Made by a program: the position numbers and the translations under genes. This document shows positions 22,101 to 32,993 of a stretch of DNA of 64,000 bases, one piece after another. The stretch is taken from contig BJKQ01000002.1 of assembly GCA_006538405.1 (NCBI GenBank), positions 4,030,001 through 4,094,000 on the forward strand, in the 5' to 3' direction. Under the pieces are notes generated by a model that was not told where the DNA came from, made no database searches, and was given only the letters and a program-made list of their open reading frames with translations. The first letter of the stretch is position 1. Every line of letters starts with the position of its first letter. The stretch is from Hansfordia pulvinata (Eukaryota > Ascomycota > Sordariomycetes > Xylariales).

Positions 22101-23835
22101 GGGAGACACCGGAGAATCCGCACGTGGCAGCCATGCCTGTCGAGTTGCGTCAAAGCAGGCCAGGCAAACTGCGCCGACATACAGTCAGTGTATTCGTCCA
22201 CATACCCGCATGCCCTCGCCGAAGCAGACAGATGTAAAGGACGTTTGTCAGGTTTGTCGAGTCGGGCCTGCGGCGCAGTCGCCACGCACGAGGGTCTGGG
22301 TTGGGTAGATTCCGCCGCTTTTAGCCCCCCCTTTCCCCTCCAAAGGGCGCCGTCTGCGTGGGTCGGCAGTTCTGGAAGCGTGTCGTCTCCAGCCGGGTAA
22401 TCAAAGCCATCATACGGCGGCCGTAGCCCTGGCGGAAACAAACCCCATAGACCGCGGCCGGGGCCTCTCACCGCACCGTCGATGCACAACATCCATGACC
22501 TCGGCACGCCAGAGTGCCGCCGCTCGCGCCCTCCCAGCCCGCGGGTGTCGGGCATGTCGGCCCCTCTCGTGCCCCTGGCCAGGGGCCTTGCAGGCCTGGC
22601 CTGCGCTGACGACCCACAGACGAGCCCGGGGTTCTGCTTGGTTCCGGTGCTTCTTCAGGGTTCGCAGGCGCTGATCAGTCGCTTTCGCAACTCGAATGTG
22701 GGGAAGCGCCATTCCGCGCAGCGATTGGTACGAGTACTCGTCGCTCCGTAATTCTCTCTTGGTTGTCGGAAGATTTGGAATTCCTTTGCAGCAGGGCGTC
22801 AACGGAGGAGGACGCCTGCCGTGTCAGCCTCGCAGCACTCCGCCGGGGCATTTCAGCCATCTTGGCCTGTTGTGTGACGCGTCCTGCGCAACTGTAAAAG
22901 GTGGCGTACCGTAGGTAGCTAATGGCCACTACCTGTGATCGCCATTCCCAAGCGGGCAGGCTGGAGCGATCACATCTGTTGGCGAGCGGGCTCGTCAGAC
23001 ACTCGGATGGAGGAGCAGCCGGGCTGTCGGTCTGGCGTGTTAGCTGGTGCACGTTCGCATAGTTACTCGTACGAGTAGGTTGGCACGGTAGGTAGGTAGG
23101 TAGGTAAGTAAGAAGACGGAATCCGGGTTGCCCGCGGGAATGCGGCCTGCCGGCGGCGGGTGTCGAGGGGATTTGTGATTTATCGATGTCAGTCCGGTGG
23201 TTGTGGTCGGTGGAATTATCATTACTCGACTTCTGATTCGCTCCTGAACTACTAACCCGGCCGTGTACATGCGGGTACGCGCAAGCACCGTCAACTCGGT
23301 CGCCAGCACGTATCCCCTAGTCCAACTAGCAGAAAGCGACTTCAGCAGAGTCGGCCGCTCCAGGGGGGACGCAGCGCGCTCAGCCTTTGGAGAGTATCCG
23401 GCCCCATCATGGCGCTGCCGGTACTGACGCACAACCCTGCTCTACAGCCGGGCAAGTCTCGCGAAGATTCGCCGTTAGACCCCCCCCCTCCCGTCCCATC
23501 TTCTAGCCCAGGTTATGTACCTTACGGAGTACGGCGCACCCACAGAAGCGAACGGCCGGCCACGACGGGAAGAGCGACCCGGCTGGAATCCCCTCTTGTC
23601 CGCCCCGTTGAAATACTCGCCATCCTGCCGCTTGGACGCGCTCTCTCTCTCACAACCCTCACCCCTCCGACCTCACCTCGATCCCCCGTCTACACTCCGC
23701 GCTGACTGGGACGCGACATCACATCCATCCTGGGTTTCTGCTGAAAGGCGGAAAGAAGGCCAAACGAAGGAAAACGAACTAGAAAGAAAAAAAAAGAACC
23801 CTGCCATTTCCCCCACCACAAAAACCACCATCGCC
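19111..23835. other. 4.7-kb gene-free interval rich in short palindromic words
   Basis: No reading frame of 250 codons or less in this interval shows recognisable domains or typical splice structure. The DNA is unusually dense in GGTACCTACC, ACTCGTA, CGAGTAC and TACGGAGTA words, with a tetranucleotide GGTA run at about 23088-23112, a perfect 14-bp palindrome at 23064-23077 and a 12-bp palindrome at 22730-22741. The right end (about 23640-23830) is pyrimidine-rich and probably the leader of the ALAS gene. Confidence 0.5.
23064..23077. repeat. 14-bp perfect palindrome TACTCGTACGAGTA
   Basis: Self-complementary over its full length and identical to the copy at 4279-4292. Shorter versions occur in other intergenic intervals of this window but I did not see the full word inside a coding exon. 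Confidence 0.85.
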
Positions 23836-25770
23836 ATGGACGCCGTCCTTCGCCAGTCCAAGGCCATGTGCCCCTTTCTCAAGACCGCCACCCCGCGACC
23901 CTGCGCGCCTTGTCGACGTCCACCCGTCCCCAGGCCCCTCAATGCGGCGGCGCCTTCTCCAAGCTGCAGCTGCTCGGCCAGCGCTGCCCCGTCATGGGCA
24001 AGGCCCTCGCCGTTCAGTCGTCCAAGGTCTCCAAGGCCGGCATGGTCGGCGCCGCCACCGTCGCCAGCCTGCGCAACATCTCGGCCAGTACAAGGCCGGC
24101 AAGGCCAAGATCCACACCAGCCGCTCCAACGATGCCAGGGCTGTTGACTCGCCCCTGGCCATGTCCCGCGATAACAGTGAGTTGCAGCGCCCGGTCTTTT
24201 GTCTCTCGTCTGGACTTTTACGCTGACCCGGGCCCCCCCTCCTAGACCGCATGCCTCCCTCGATGCATTCCAGCCGACAGCACAATGCGGCCGCCGGGCC
24301 TGCCCACCACCCGACCACCGCAGCCAACAAGTTTGACTATGACGGCTTCTACCAGGCCGAGCTGGACAAGAAGCACAAAGACAAATCCTACCGCTACTTC
24401 AACAACATCAACCGCCTGGTCAAGGAGTTCCCCCAAGCCCATGGCGCCAACAAGGAGGATCGCGTGACGGTCTGGTGCTCCAACGACTACCTCGGAATGG
24501 GCCGCAACCCCCAGGTCCTCCAAGCAATGCACGAGACCCTCGACGAGTACGGGTCGGGCGCTGGCGGCACTCGCAACATCTCGGGCCACAACAAGCACGC
24601 TGTCGAACTCGAGTCGACCGTTGCCAAGCTGCACGCCAAGGAGGCCGCATTGGTCTTCAGCTCGTGCTACGTGGCTAACGATGCCACTCTGGCTACCCTC
24701 GGCAGTAAAATGCCCGAGTGCGTTATTCTCTCCGACAGCCTCAACCACGCATCCATGATCCAGGGCATCCGCCACTCGGGCACGAAGAAGATTGTATTCA
24801 AGCACAACGATTTGGTAGATCTCGAGGCCAAGCTGGCCTCGCTACCCTTGCACGTGCCCAAGATCATTGCCTTCGAGTCCGTCTACAGCATGTGCGGCTC
24901 CATTGGGCCCATTGAGGGCATCTGTGACCTGGCTGACAAGTACGGCGCCATTACCTTTCTCGACGAAGTCCATGCGGTCGGCATGTACGGACCCAACGGC
25001 GCCGGCGTGGCGGAGCACCTGGACTTCGAGGCGCACCAGCAGGGCAAGCCCCAAGGCTCCATCATGGACCGCATTGACATCATCACCGGAACTCTGGGCA
25101 AGGCTTACGGCTGCGTTGGCGGTTACATTGCGGCCAGCAACAAGCTTGTGGACATGATCCGGTCTCTGGCGCCCGGCTTCATCTTCACCACGTCACTCCC
25201 TCCGGCCACCATGGCGGGCGCCCGCGCCGCCATCGACTACCAGATGGAGTACAACGGCGACAGGAGGCTGCAACAGCTGCACACGCGCGCCGTGAAGGAG
25301 GCCCTTGACGCCAAGGACGTGCCTGTCATCCCGAACCCGTCCCACATCATCCCCATCCTGGTTGGAAACGCCGAGCTGGCTAAGCAGGCTTCGGACATGC
25401 TGCTGAACGACTACAACATCTACGTGCAGTCCATCAACTACCCCACCGTCCGGTAGGCCAGGAACGGCTTCGCATCACGCCAACTCCAGGCCACACCAAG
25501 GAGTACCGGGACCAGCTTGTGGAGGCGATTGATGAGATCTGGACCAAGCTGGACATCAAGCGCACGTCGGGGTGGGCAGCCGAGGGGGGCTTCATCGGTG
25601 TGGGTGAGCCCGACAAGGCGGCCGAGCAGCCCCTTTGGACGGACCAGCAGCTCGACATTGAGCAGGCTGCCAAGGAGGTTGAGGCGACCAAACCGGCCAA
25701 CGGTTTCTTCATGGAGACGCTCCTGGCGCGCGAGGCGCAGGAAGGGCGGGTTGCCGCGGCCGCTGCCTAA
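23836..25770 (+). CDS. HEM1: 5-aminolevulinate synthase, mitochondrial (three apparent frame breaks)
   Basis: PLP enzyme condensing glycine and succinyl-CoA, first step of heme synthesis in the mitochondrial matrix. Exon 1 is 23836-24176, exon 2 24246-25770, with a GTGAGT...CCTAG intron. The presequence region carries two Cys-Pro motifs (MCPFL, RCPVM) of the heme-regulatory type. The core shows [10 protein letters not shown], the [10 protein letters not shown] loop, [29 protein letters not shown] and the PLP lysine in TLGKAYG (about Lys400). Restored length is about 622 aa, normal for fungi. The reading frame is broken three times by one missing base each: at CCCC 23891-23894, at about 24085-24086, and at CC 25450-25451, where the uncorrected frame stops at YPTVR just before the conserved C-terminus. 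Each break lies in a C run and each is cured by one C, so assembly error is more likely than a dead essential gene. Confidence 0.95.
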
Positions 25771-26266
25771 GCGAGCTGGTCGCGACAGGCGCAATCTGCC
25801 CGGGTAGTCCTGCGAGGACAGCCCAGGAGAGCTCACCAGGCCCATAATCACCTTCTTTGGAGCAAGGGTAGATAGATGTGCGTCCGGTCCACATTTTCGA
25901 TTCTTTGGCCGCCAGGCCCGGTCGGTTATACCGACGTTCTCTGCAGTTGACAGTTGGTATCGCCAGCCTTGGTCGTATCTAGTCCAGCCATATAGCCATG
26001 CAACGAAACATTTCACGTCGCCGTCTTGGGACCGACGCTGTTTGCAACTTGTTGGATCTTGCTTGTATCTTGTGTACTTTGTATGTTGACCCTTGGTGAC
26101 ACTTGCATGGTTGCATGATGTGACGTGCAGGGTTTCTTTTTTTTGTCTGGTGGATGGGCATTACGCGCTTCGTGATAACGTTCCTTGAAAGCCCCCAGCC
26201 CCCCCCCCCCCCCCCCCCCCCCCGTCCAGCCGCTCTTTCTGTCCGTGCTTCCCGCCCGCTCGTTTC
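25771..26266. other. Convergent 3' flanks of ALAS and isochorismatase genes
   Basis: No gene supported. Contains the C25 tract at 26199-26223 close to the stop of the isochorismatase gene. Confidence 0.6.
26199..26223. repeat. Poly-C tract, 25 bases
   Basis: Uninterrupted C run on the plus strand (G run on the sense strand of the neighbouring minus-strand gene, just beyond its stop). The same length occurs at 43947-43971. Confidence 0.9.
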
Positions 26267-27338
26267 TCAAATCTTGCTCTCGCCGCCGCCGAGCAAGGCG
26301 TGGACGGCGGCGCGGGTGTCGGGCCGGACTCCTTGACGAGGCCGGCGACGGCGCGGAACTCGGGGATGGCGGCGTCGCCCATGAGCTCGTACAGCCAGGC
26401 CTCGGAGGTGAGGACCTGGCAGGTGTTGCCCCTGGGGCCGGGCGCCAGGGCGCGCAGGCGGGCGAGGGCGACGGAGACCTCGCCGGGCCCCTGGCAGCTG
26501 CTGACGCCGTCGGCCAGGACGGTGACGGGGTGGCCGGCGGCCAGGGCGTCGAGGGCGGTCTGGGTGACGCAGATGTGGGACTCTATTCCCGTGATGACGA
26601 CGTGCGCCAGGGGGGGCGGCGCTGTCGTCGTCGTCGTCGTCGTCGTCTCCGACGAGACTGATGATGATGATGAGGGGAGGAGCCTGCCGGTGATCTCGGG
26701 GATCCACATGCTGAAGCGCGTCTTGTCGGCCTCGGAGACGCGGGGCACGGCGCGGAGCAGGGCGGCCAGCTCGGGGACGGTGCCGCCCAGCTTGGCGGCG
26801 TTCTGGGTCGTGACGTAGACGGGGACGTCGAGGATGGCGGCGGCGCGGAGGACCTTGGCTGCGGTGAGGATGCTGTGTTGTCGTTCTTGTGAGTTTTTTG
26901 AGTTTTTTTTTTTTTTTTTAATCCCATGTTTTCATATTTTTTCTTTTAACTTTCGAAACTTTCGTGTCTGAGGGTGTGGTACTCTCGAGAGCCGGGCTTA
27001 TCGGGCGGGAGTGGGGGGACTTACACCTTGTCAAACTGCCAGATGTGGTTGCGGAACTTGTCTTGCAGGTCGCAGACGCTGGAGAGAGAGACCGGGGGGG
27101 AAGGGGACTTGTCAGTGTGGGCGCGGAAGAGGAAGGGTGGGAGGGGGGAGACAGTAAATCGTCGTGGGAGGAAGAGGCGACGTACAAGATGGCCGCGTTC
27201 TCTGGCGCGTCGGTTCGTCATTGTCAGCAGCCGAGCATAGCAACGACTCTTGGGGGACTTTCTCCGTGGCCGGGCAGGGTGACGAGAAGACCGAGGTGGG
27301 CGGGGCTACTCACGGACGCGGCGCTGGGGGACGGCCAT
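26267..27338 (-). CDS. Isochorismatase-like cysteine hydrolase (four exons, one apparent frame break)
   Basis: Exons 27338-27314, 27201-27186, 27078-27025 and 26872-26267; about 233 aa after correcting one base. Exon 2 is only 16 nt, yet all junctions keep frame and rebuild the family start NAAIFVCDLQDKF. The fold markers are all present: catalytic Asp in FVCDLQDKF, Lys in EADKTRFSMW, and nucleophilic Cys in GIESHICVTQTALD. Fungal members are often annotated as ycaC-like or isochorismatase-domain hydrolases; the substrate is not predictable. A Ser/Thr run (SSSSSVSSETTTTTTTT) is inserted between the Lys and Cys blocks. The frame breaks at GGG 26321-26323 (plus strand): one missing base turns the expected end PDTRAAVHALLGGGESKI into a run-on to 26161. 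Intron 3 carries a T17 tract (26903-26919). Confidence 0.86.
26903..26919. repeat. Poly-T tract, 17 bases, in an intron
   Basis: Lies in intron 3 of the isochorismatase gene; A run on the sense strand. Confidence 0.85.
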
Positions 27339-27950
27339 GGCGGATGAATGTGGTGGTGATTACCTAGTGGGTTGTGCGATGGTGGTGTGGAAGGTGCAGG
27401 TGATGGAGGAGGCGTTATGAAGAGGACAGTGTCTCTGGAGACGACCGATGGCAGTAGAAGGGTGCAGACACGATGTTGTATTCGGCATCACGGCCCTGAA
27501 TACATGTACCTCGGGTCCAGGTCAGGTAGGTACCTGGAGAAGTAATGGTAGACACCGCCAGCTGCAACAGAAGTGGGCGAGCCGGACCCCGGCGATCGGC
27601 GCGGGGCAGCGGATGTCGATCGCGGGGCATCGCCCGGCAACACCAGCTCACTGGAGGCCACCGTTCATGTCGATACAAGTAGTCCAGGAGGTACACATGA
27701 GGTACATCCATTAGGTAAGGTCGGGTATCCTGGATGGACTTGATATCCGATACCTCTTTGATTTCCATTTGCTCCATCTGACTTGGGTACATGTAGGTGA
27801 GTAAGGTACCGTACTCGTAGTCATCCACTTCTCAGTGAGCAATTCCATGACCCGACATTCAACCATCCACCACCCGTCAGTCTGACTTGTCTAATGTAGA
27901 TCCTGAGCGAAGAGGACGTGCAGGACCGCCATCCATCACCAAACCAACCA
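27339..27950. other. Intergenic: isochorismatase promoter and GNAT 3' flank
   Basis: No gene supported. Contains several GGTACC and GGTAGGTACC words. The sequence just upstream of 27338 is the probable core promoter of the isochorismatase gene; no specific site is assigned. Confidence 0.5.
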
Positions 27951-28835
27951 TCACGACGACCCCGCGGCGAGCAGCTCGCGCCGCACCTGCTCCAGCGTCC
28001 GGATCTGCCCGCCGCCCTGGCCAAAGTTGGCCGGGTCCAGCCAGGCCTCGAGCGCGCCCAGGACCGCTGCGGCCTCTGCGCCGGCGCCGTCGCCGCTCCC
28101 GTCCTCCCCGTCGCCCGTCACCACCGAGAACCAGGCCGTGTCGCGGCTGCGGCCCCGGACGATCCGGTGCCGCCGGAACACGCCCTCGAACTCGAAGCCC
28201 AGCCGCGCCGCCGCCCGCCGGCTCTTGGCGTTGAGCGCGTCGCACTTCCACTCCAGCCGCCGGTACCCCAGCCCCGGCGGCCCTCCTCCTCCTCCTCCCC
28301 CTGCGCCGTCCACCCCGCGCAGCGCGTGGCCCATGGCCAACGCCAGCGCCTCCGTCGCCGCCGCCGTCCGCTGCAGCGCCGGGCCGAACGTGATGTGGCC
28401 CACCTCGAGACATCGGTGCTCGGGCGCGATGACCATGAGGGAGAGGTACCCGACCGGCGTCGCCGCGGGCACCGTCACCACATCCACACCCGCCGCCGCC
28501 GCCGCCCCGGGCGGCTTGACGAGCTCCTCCTCGGTCACGACGGCGTAGAAGAACGGGTCGTCGGACCGGGCGAGGCCCTCGACGTGCGCCGCGAACCGCT
28601 CGCGCGCCCCCTCCCCGACGAACGGCCCCGAGAACATGTACGCCCACACGGCCGTGCTCTCGGCCCCGCACAGCTGCTCGAAGAGCGCGGGCGCGTACGC
28701 CGCCGCCGTCGCCGCCGTCAGCGGCACCAGGGACACAGTGCGCCCGCGCAGGGCCAGGTCGCGCGAGGGCCGCGGCGAGGGCGACGAGTTGGCCAGCACG
28801 GGCCCGCGCGGCGTGTCCTCGATGAGCTGTGCCAT
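27951..28835 (-). CDS. GNAT-family N-acetyltransferase (RimJ/RimL type)
   Basis: Single exon, 294 aa, start at MAQLIEDTPRG (28835); the frame is open further upstream but that part is T-rich leader in composition. The N-terminal half carries the acceptor-side segment LRGRTVSLVPL. The middle holds the acetyl-CoA site region (VGYLSLMVIAPEHRCLEVGHITFGPALQ is split here as VGYLSLMVIAP and LEVGHITFGP). The C-terminal part has YRRLEWKCDALNAKSRRAA and RLGFEFEGVFRRH, the typical end of RimJ/RimL-like enzymes found widely in fungi. A Gly run (GAGGGGGGG) is inserted in a loop. Likely transfers an acetyl group to a protein N-terminus or small amine; the substrate is unknown. GC content is very high, giving long open shadows on the other strand. 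Confidence 0.85.
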   Translation of the reverse strand: MAQLIEDTPRGPVLANSSPSPRPSRDLALRGRTVSLVPLTAATAAAYAPALFEQLCGAESTAVWAYMFSGPFVGEGARERFAAHVEGLARSDDPFFYAVVTEEELVKPPGAAAAAGVDVVTVPAATPVGYLSLMVIAPEHRCLEVGHITFGPALQRTAAATEALALAMGHALRGVDGAGGGGGGGPPGLGYRRLEWKCDALNAKSRRAAARLGFEFEGVFRRHRIVRGRSRDTAWFSVVTGDGEDGSGDGAGAEAAAVLGALEAWLDPANFGQGGGQIRTLEQVRRELLAAGSS

Positions 28836-30141
28836 TTTATATTTATTTTTTCGTTTCCTCGTCTGTTTCTTTCTGGTTCGCTTCTCGCTTCTCGCTTTTT
28901 TCCCCTTTCTAGGATGCACAGTGTGTGTGAGTTTAGAGGTGGGCGTGCTGGGCGTAAACAGGATGAGTTGTTGCAGTAGGTCTGTATCCGCACGGCGAGC
29001 AAGCCAGGAAAGAGAGGAAAGAGACAAGTGAATCGGCCGGGGCACACCAATCGCAGGGAGACAATGTTGCCTGGTCTTTGTGATGCTTGCTGCTCGGCGG
29101 AAACGGGGAGAGGGAGGGCGTGTGCGGTCACGTAGTGTATATATATATATATGCATATAAGATGCCAAATTAGGCGTCGTATGTGTCAAAAGCCGCCCAC
29201 GCGAACTGTTGAGTCAGCCCGCTGCGCTACGCTGCGGCTTCGGATCGCGGGGTCGCCCGGTGGGCTGCGGAGATGGCTCGGCGCCCGCTCCCGCAGGATA
29301 GATAGATAGGAGGGGGAATTCCAAGCGAGGACGCGCGGGCCTGGGAACAGAACGAGACCAATCGCCACGGCGCCGTTCGCGCCTTATCGCCACCGCCGTC
29401 ACGCCATTGGCAAAGCAAAGAGAAGACAAGGGGGGGCAAGCTATAGGTCTGCCGTGGACGGGCGCGGCAGCGAGGGCGCACGCCGACGACGGGGATCATC
29501 CATCGCGTGGACCTTCCGAGAAGGGCAATACGCCGGCCGATGGCAATACGAGTTTGGTAGATACAGGGCGAGGGCGAGGGCGAGGCGCAGGAGTAGAGGC
29601 AGAAACCGGACCATGGGTGAGTACCTAACGTAAGCGAAGGTGTGTGGGGCTGCACCACCAGTCAAGGCCTTGGCTGCGTTTGTGTATGACTGCGTTTGTG
29701 TGTGTGTATGTCTCGCGGAAGATGCCGTTGTCCTCTCTCTCTCTCTTTCTCTTTCCCTCTAGTCATGTCCGATGACGGCCGTGGGCGATTGTGATGGGAG
29801 TCTTGCCTTTGAGGTTACGTTTCGGGGTAAGGGGACAGAAAGGGGCGCACATAGCTGGATGACCGAAAGACTATCAGTCAGTGCTCGTTGTCGAAAGTGA
29901 GTAACTTGAAGAGCAGCAAGTTACCCAGATAGGTAGATTGGATCGTCATCGTTTGCAGTTGGTTCTATTCTCATACGGTTTCGTGTCAAAGGTCCTCTCC
30001 TCCCTCTGTCTCTTCTTTCTTGGCCTGGATACCCAGTGCCGGTATACGCCGAGTCATCGTGTCCCGAAACAGCAACCATGTAGAGAGAGAGAGAGAGAGA
30101 GGGAGGGAGGGACCCTATCTGTCGACTTGACCTGATCGACT
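28836..30141. other. Intergenic: GNAT leader and THI6 3' flank; AG microsatellite
   Basis: T/C-rich leader of the GNAT gene near 28836-28910 (plus strand T-rich is A-rich on the sense strand). A TA-rich run lies at 29138-29160 and an AG dinucleotide run at about 30082-30102. No supported gene; open frames at 29200-29660 are short and lack features. Confidence 0.5.
30082..30102. repeat. (AG)n microsatellite
   Basis: AG dinucleotide run just downstream of the THI6 stop codon, followed by GGGA repeats. Confidence 0.85.
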
Positions 30142-32119
30142 TCACTGGCCCTCTCCATCCAAGGGCTCGACGACCTCGACCCGCGCGCGCGCCAGCCAGC
30201 CCAGGTCGCCCGCCACCGTCGCCTTGCGCAGGCGGAACAGCTCGTCGATGAAGGCGGGCACGAACGTGCCGGGCCCCCGGACGTCGTCGCGCTCGGCGGC
30301 CAGCTCCGCGGCGACGTTGTAGTAGACGACGGCCGCCAGCGTCGCCTCGAGGCGGCTCCATCTCACCGCCGCCGCCGCCGGCTTCCCGTCCTCGCCCTGT
30401 CCCTCGCCCTCCCGGCCCCGCCGCACCACCGACACAAAGGCGGACACGACGGTGCCCAGGCAGCATCCCGTCCCCGTCACCGAGCCCAGGTACTCGTGCC
30501 CGTTGGCGACCGCGAGAACCACCCGCCCGTCCGACACGTAGTCGCGCTTGCCCGTAGCCAGCACCACGTTGCGCCGCAGCGCCGCCAGCCGCCGGATCGC
30601 CGCCGCCAGCGCCCGCGGGTCCGACGCGCCCGGCCCGCTGTCGACCCCCTTCTGCTGCTGCTGGCCCTCGTCCCCGGACCGCTCTTCGGCCGGGAGACAC
30701 GACAGGATCTCGGCCTGGTTGCCCTTGAGAACGTCGATGTACCCGCCACCCAGGATCGTCTTGGTTGCCGCGCGGCGCACCGCTGTCGCCCCAGCTCTGT
30801 GGGAGGGGCACGCGTATTGTGTCAGCTTCCGGGTGCGTATCGTAGATGAACAGGAGGGGGACAACCCTTCCGAAAAGTGCAAGCCCCCCCCTGGTTTGCA
30901 ACAAGGAAGGAGGAATAAACAGAAAAAACTCACCCCACGGGATCAAAAACAACAGGCCTCCCCCGGCTGTTGTACGCGCGCAGGGCCTGCAGGTAGTTGG
31001 CCAGGCCGTCGGGCGTGACGGTGCCCATGTTGACCACGAGCGCGCCGCCCAGCGCCGCCAGGTCGCCCGCCTCCTCGCCGTAGTTGGCCATGATCGGGCT
31101 GGCCCCGCACGCCAGCGCCACGTTGGCCGCCAGGTTCTGCACCACCAGGTTCGTCATGTTGTGGCTCAGCGGGCCCTGCGCGTCCACCGCGCCCACCAGC
31201 TCCGGTATGAGCGTCGGCAGCAGCTTGCTGGCGAGCGCGTCCTTGTCGCTGATGCTGCTGCTGCTGCTGCTGTCGTCGGAGGGCGGCGAGGCGGCAAACA
31301 CCGGTGCCGCGCCCACCAAGGCCCGTAGCTCGCGCGCCGCCGCCTCCGGGTCCGCGGCCGCCACCACCGCGCTGACCACCGCGATGCCGTCCAGCGCCCG
31401 GCCCCGGATGGTGGTGATGGTGGTGGTGGTGGTGGTGGTGGTGGTCGCCGGCGGCGGCGGCGCGGCGCTCTGCCACACCACGCGCGACGCGTTGGATGCG
31501 TTGATGCCGCCGATGCATACCGTCTTGACCGGCGACTCGGCGGGGATCCGCATCAGCAGCTGCTGCAGGCCGTCCACGCCGATGATGCTCTTGGTGTTCT
31601 CCTTCCTATGTTTGGTGCAAGGCGGCCCATCACGTCAGCTGAATCCGCTAACTTTTCTTCCTCTCCCCAAAACGATCCAGGGCTCAAGACTCACGTAGCA
31701 GTCGCAAAGACAGTGCCGATGCCCAGGTAGTCCGCGCCCCCGGCGACGGCGGCGTCGACCTCGGCGGCGTTGCTGGCGGTGACGCCTACGATGGCGTCGG
31801 GCCCCAGCAGGCGGCGCGCGGTCGCCAGGTCCATGTCGTCCTGGCCGACGTGCACGCCCTCGCACCCCACTGCCAGCGCCACGTCGACCCGGTCGTTGAT
31901 CAGCAGCGGCACCCCGGACGCGCGGCACACGCCGTGAAGCCGCCGGCCCGCCGCCACCAGCTGCCCCGTGTCCGCCGTCTTGTCGCGCAGCTGCACGCAC
32001 GTCACCCCGCCGCGCACCGCCGCCTCGACCACCGCCGCCAGGTCCCGCCCCGCGCCCAGGATCGCCGGCGTCGAGTCCGTCACCAGGTACAGCGAGTAGT
32101 CCACGTCCGGCTTCGGCAT
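30142..32119 (-). CDS. THI6: Bifunctional thiamine-phosphate synthase / hydroxyethylthiazole kinase
   Basis: Three exons: 32119-31695, 31605-30934 and 30796-30142; 583 aa. The N-terminal ThiE domain shows LYLVTDS, CVQLRDK, LLINDRVDVA, HVGQDDMD and YLGIGTVFAT, i.e. the HMP-PP and Mg2+ binding signatures; it continues into exon 2 with IGGINASNA. The C-terminal ThiM-type kinase domain shows LSHNMTNLVVQNLAAN, GASPIMANYGEE, VVFDPVGAGAT, VLKGNQAEI, ATGKRDYVSDG and the catalytic GTGCCLGTVVSA loop. Both activities therefore look intact. The protein joins HMP-PP to thiazole phosphate and salvages hydroxyethylthiazole in the cytosol. Insertions of low complexity (a Thr run near 215-223, a Ser run near 275) sit in loops. 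I see no thiamine-pyrophosphate riboswitch on the sense strand upstream. Confidence 0.95.
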
Positions 32120-32993
32120 CTTGCTGGTAGTGCCTCTCTTTCTCTTTCTCTTTCTCTTTTTTCCCTTTTGCTTTTCTTTTCTGTCTTGTCACAGCCCCGT
32201 TCAACGTCTGCTCAGTCAAGGGTGCCGGGTATCAGGAAGAAGCCGCACACACGCGGGATGTCTTCTCTGCCCCTCTTCTCTTGACACTTTGGTATGTTCT
32301 TCAGAAAAGAAAGCCTGCCCGTGTAGGATGGATTGTCACCCCGGTCAGTGCTGTCGTCTCTCACAGGGAGGGCTGAGAAGTTGTTAGCCAGGTCAGTTAC
32401 TCGTCCCGATGGTATCCAAGTTTGGGGACAAGGCATACCTGCTTCTGGAAATGGGTCGCTCGTGGTGCTCAGCTCGTGACAATCATGTGGAATGCGCTGT
32501 TTTCTCGGGCATTTCAAGTCGGGGTCAATCTCATCAAGCCAACAACATGACGTTGGAGGTTCCACCGGCTAACCTAGCGGCTAACGGCGACCGGCCAATT
32601 CGGCTCCAGCTGCGCGCTTTTTCTTAGGTAAGCAGCCGGTCTCGCTTCACGGTCCTGGAGGGCATGACCCATACTCGTACATAGCATACACTTAGCATTC
32701 CATCCCTCAGCAAAACCTGTGGTCGATATCCGCCTCCTACCTCAGACAACGATCCTACTCGATCTTTAGGTACATCTGAACAGGCCCGAGCATTAGCATA
32801 GAATACTTCCTTCTCCAGTGGCTCACTTGCAGGCTTTGCTTTCAGGCGTGAATGAGTTACAATGAGGATTTCTTCTGTTTTTTTTTTCTTCTGCTTCTTC
32901 TTGATCGTTGCATGGGGTCTTCTACTCGATTATAAACGAGGTGCCGGTCCTGAGGTCGCTTGTCCAGCCGGCGTGACACCCGAACATACCCCA
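32120..32993. other. Intergenic: THI6 promoter
   Basis: Sense-strand leader of THI6 is purine-rich (32120-32180). No gene supported. A CTGAGA word occurs at about 32370 but on the wrong strand for THI6. Confidence 0.5.

Noticed and set aside
28027..28979. Long plus-strand frames opposite the GNAT gene
   Set aside because: They are Arg/Pro/Ala-rich mirror images of a GC-rich coding exon on the minus strand.
32365..32410. CTGAGA and AGGTCAG words upstream of THI6, reminiscent of a TPP riboswitch
   Set aside because: They lie on the plus strand while THI6 is on the minus strand, and the expected conserved second arm and spacing are missing.
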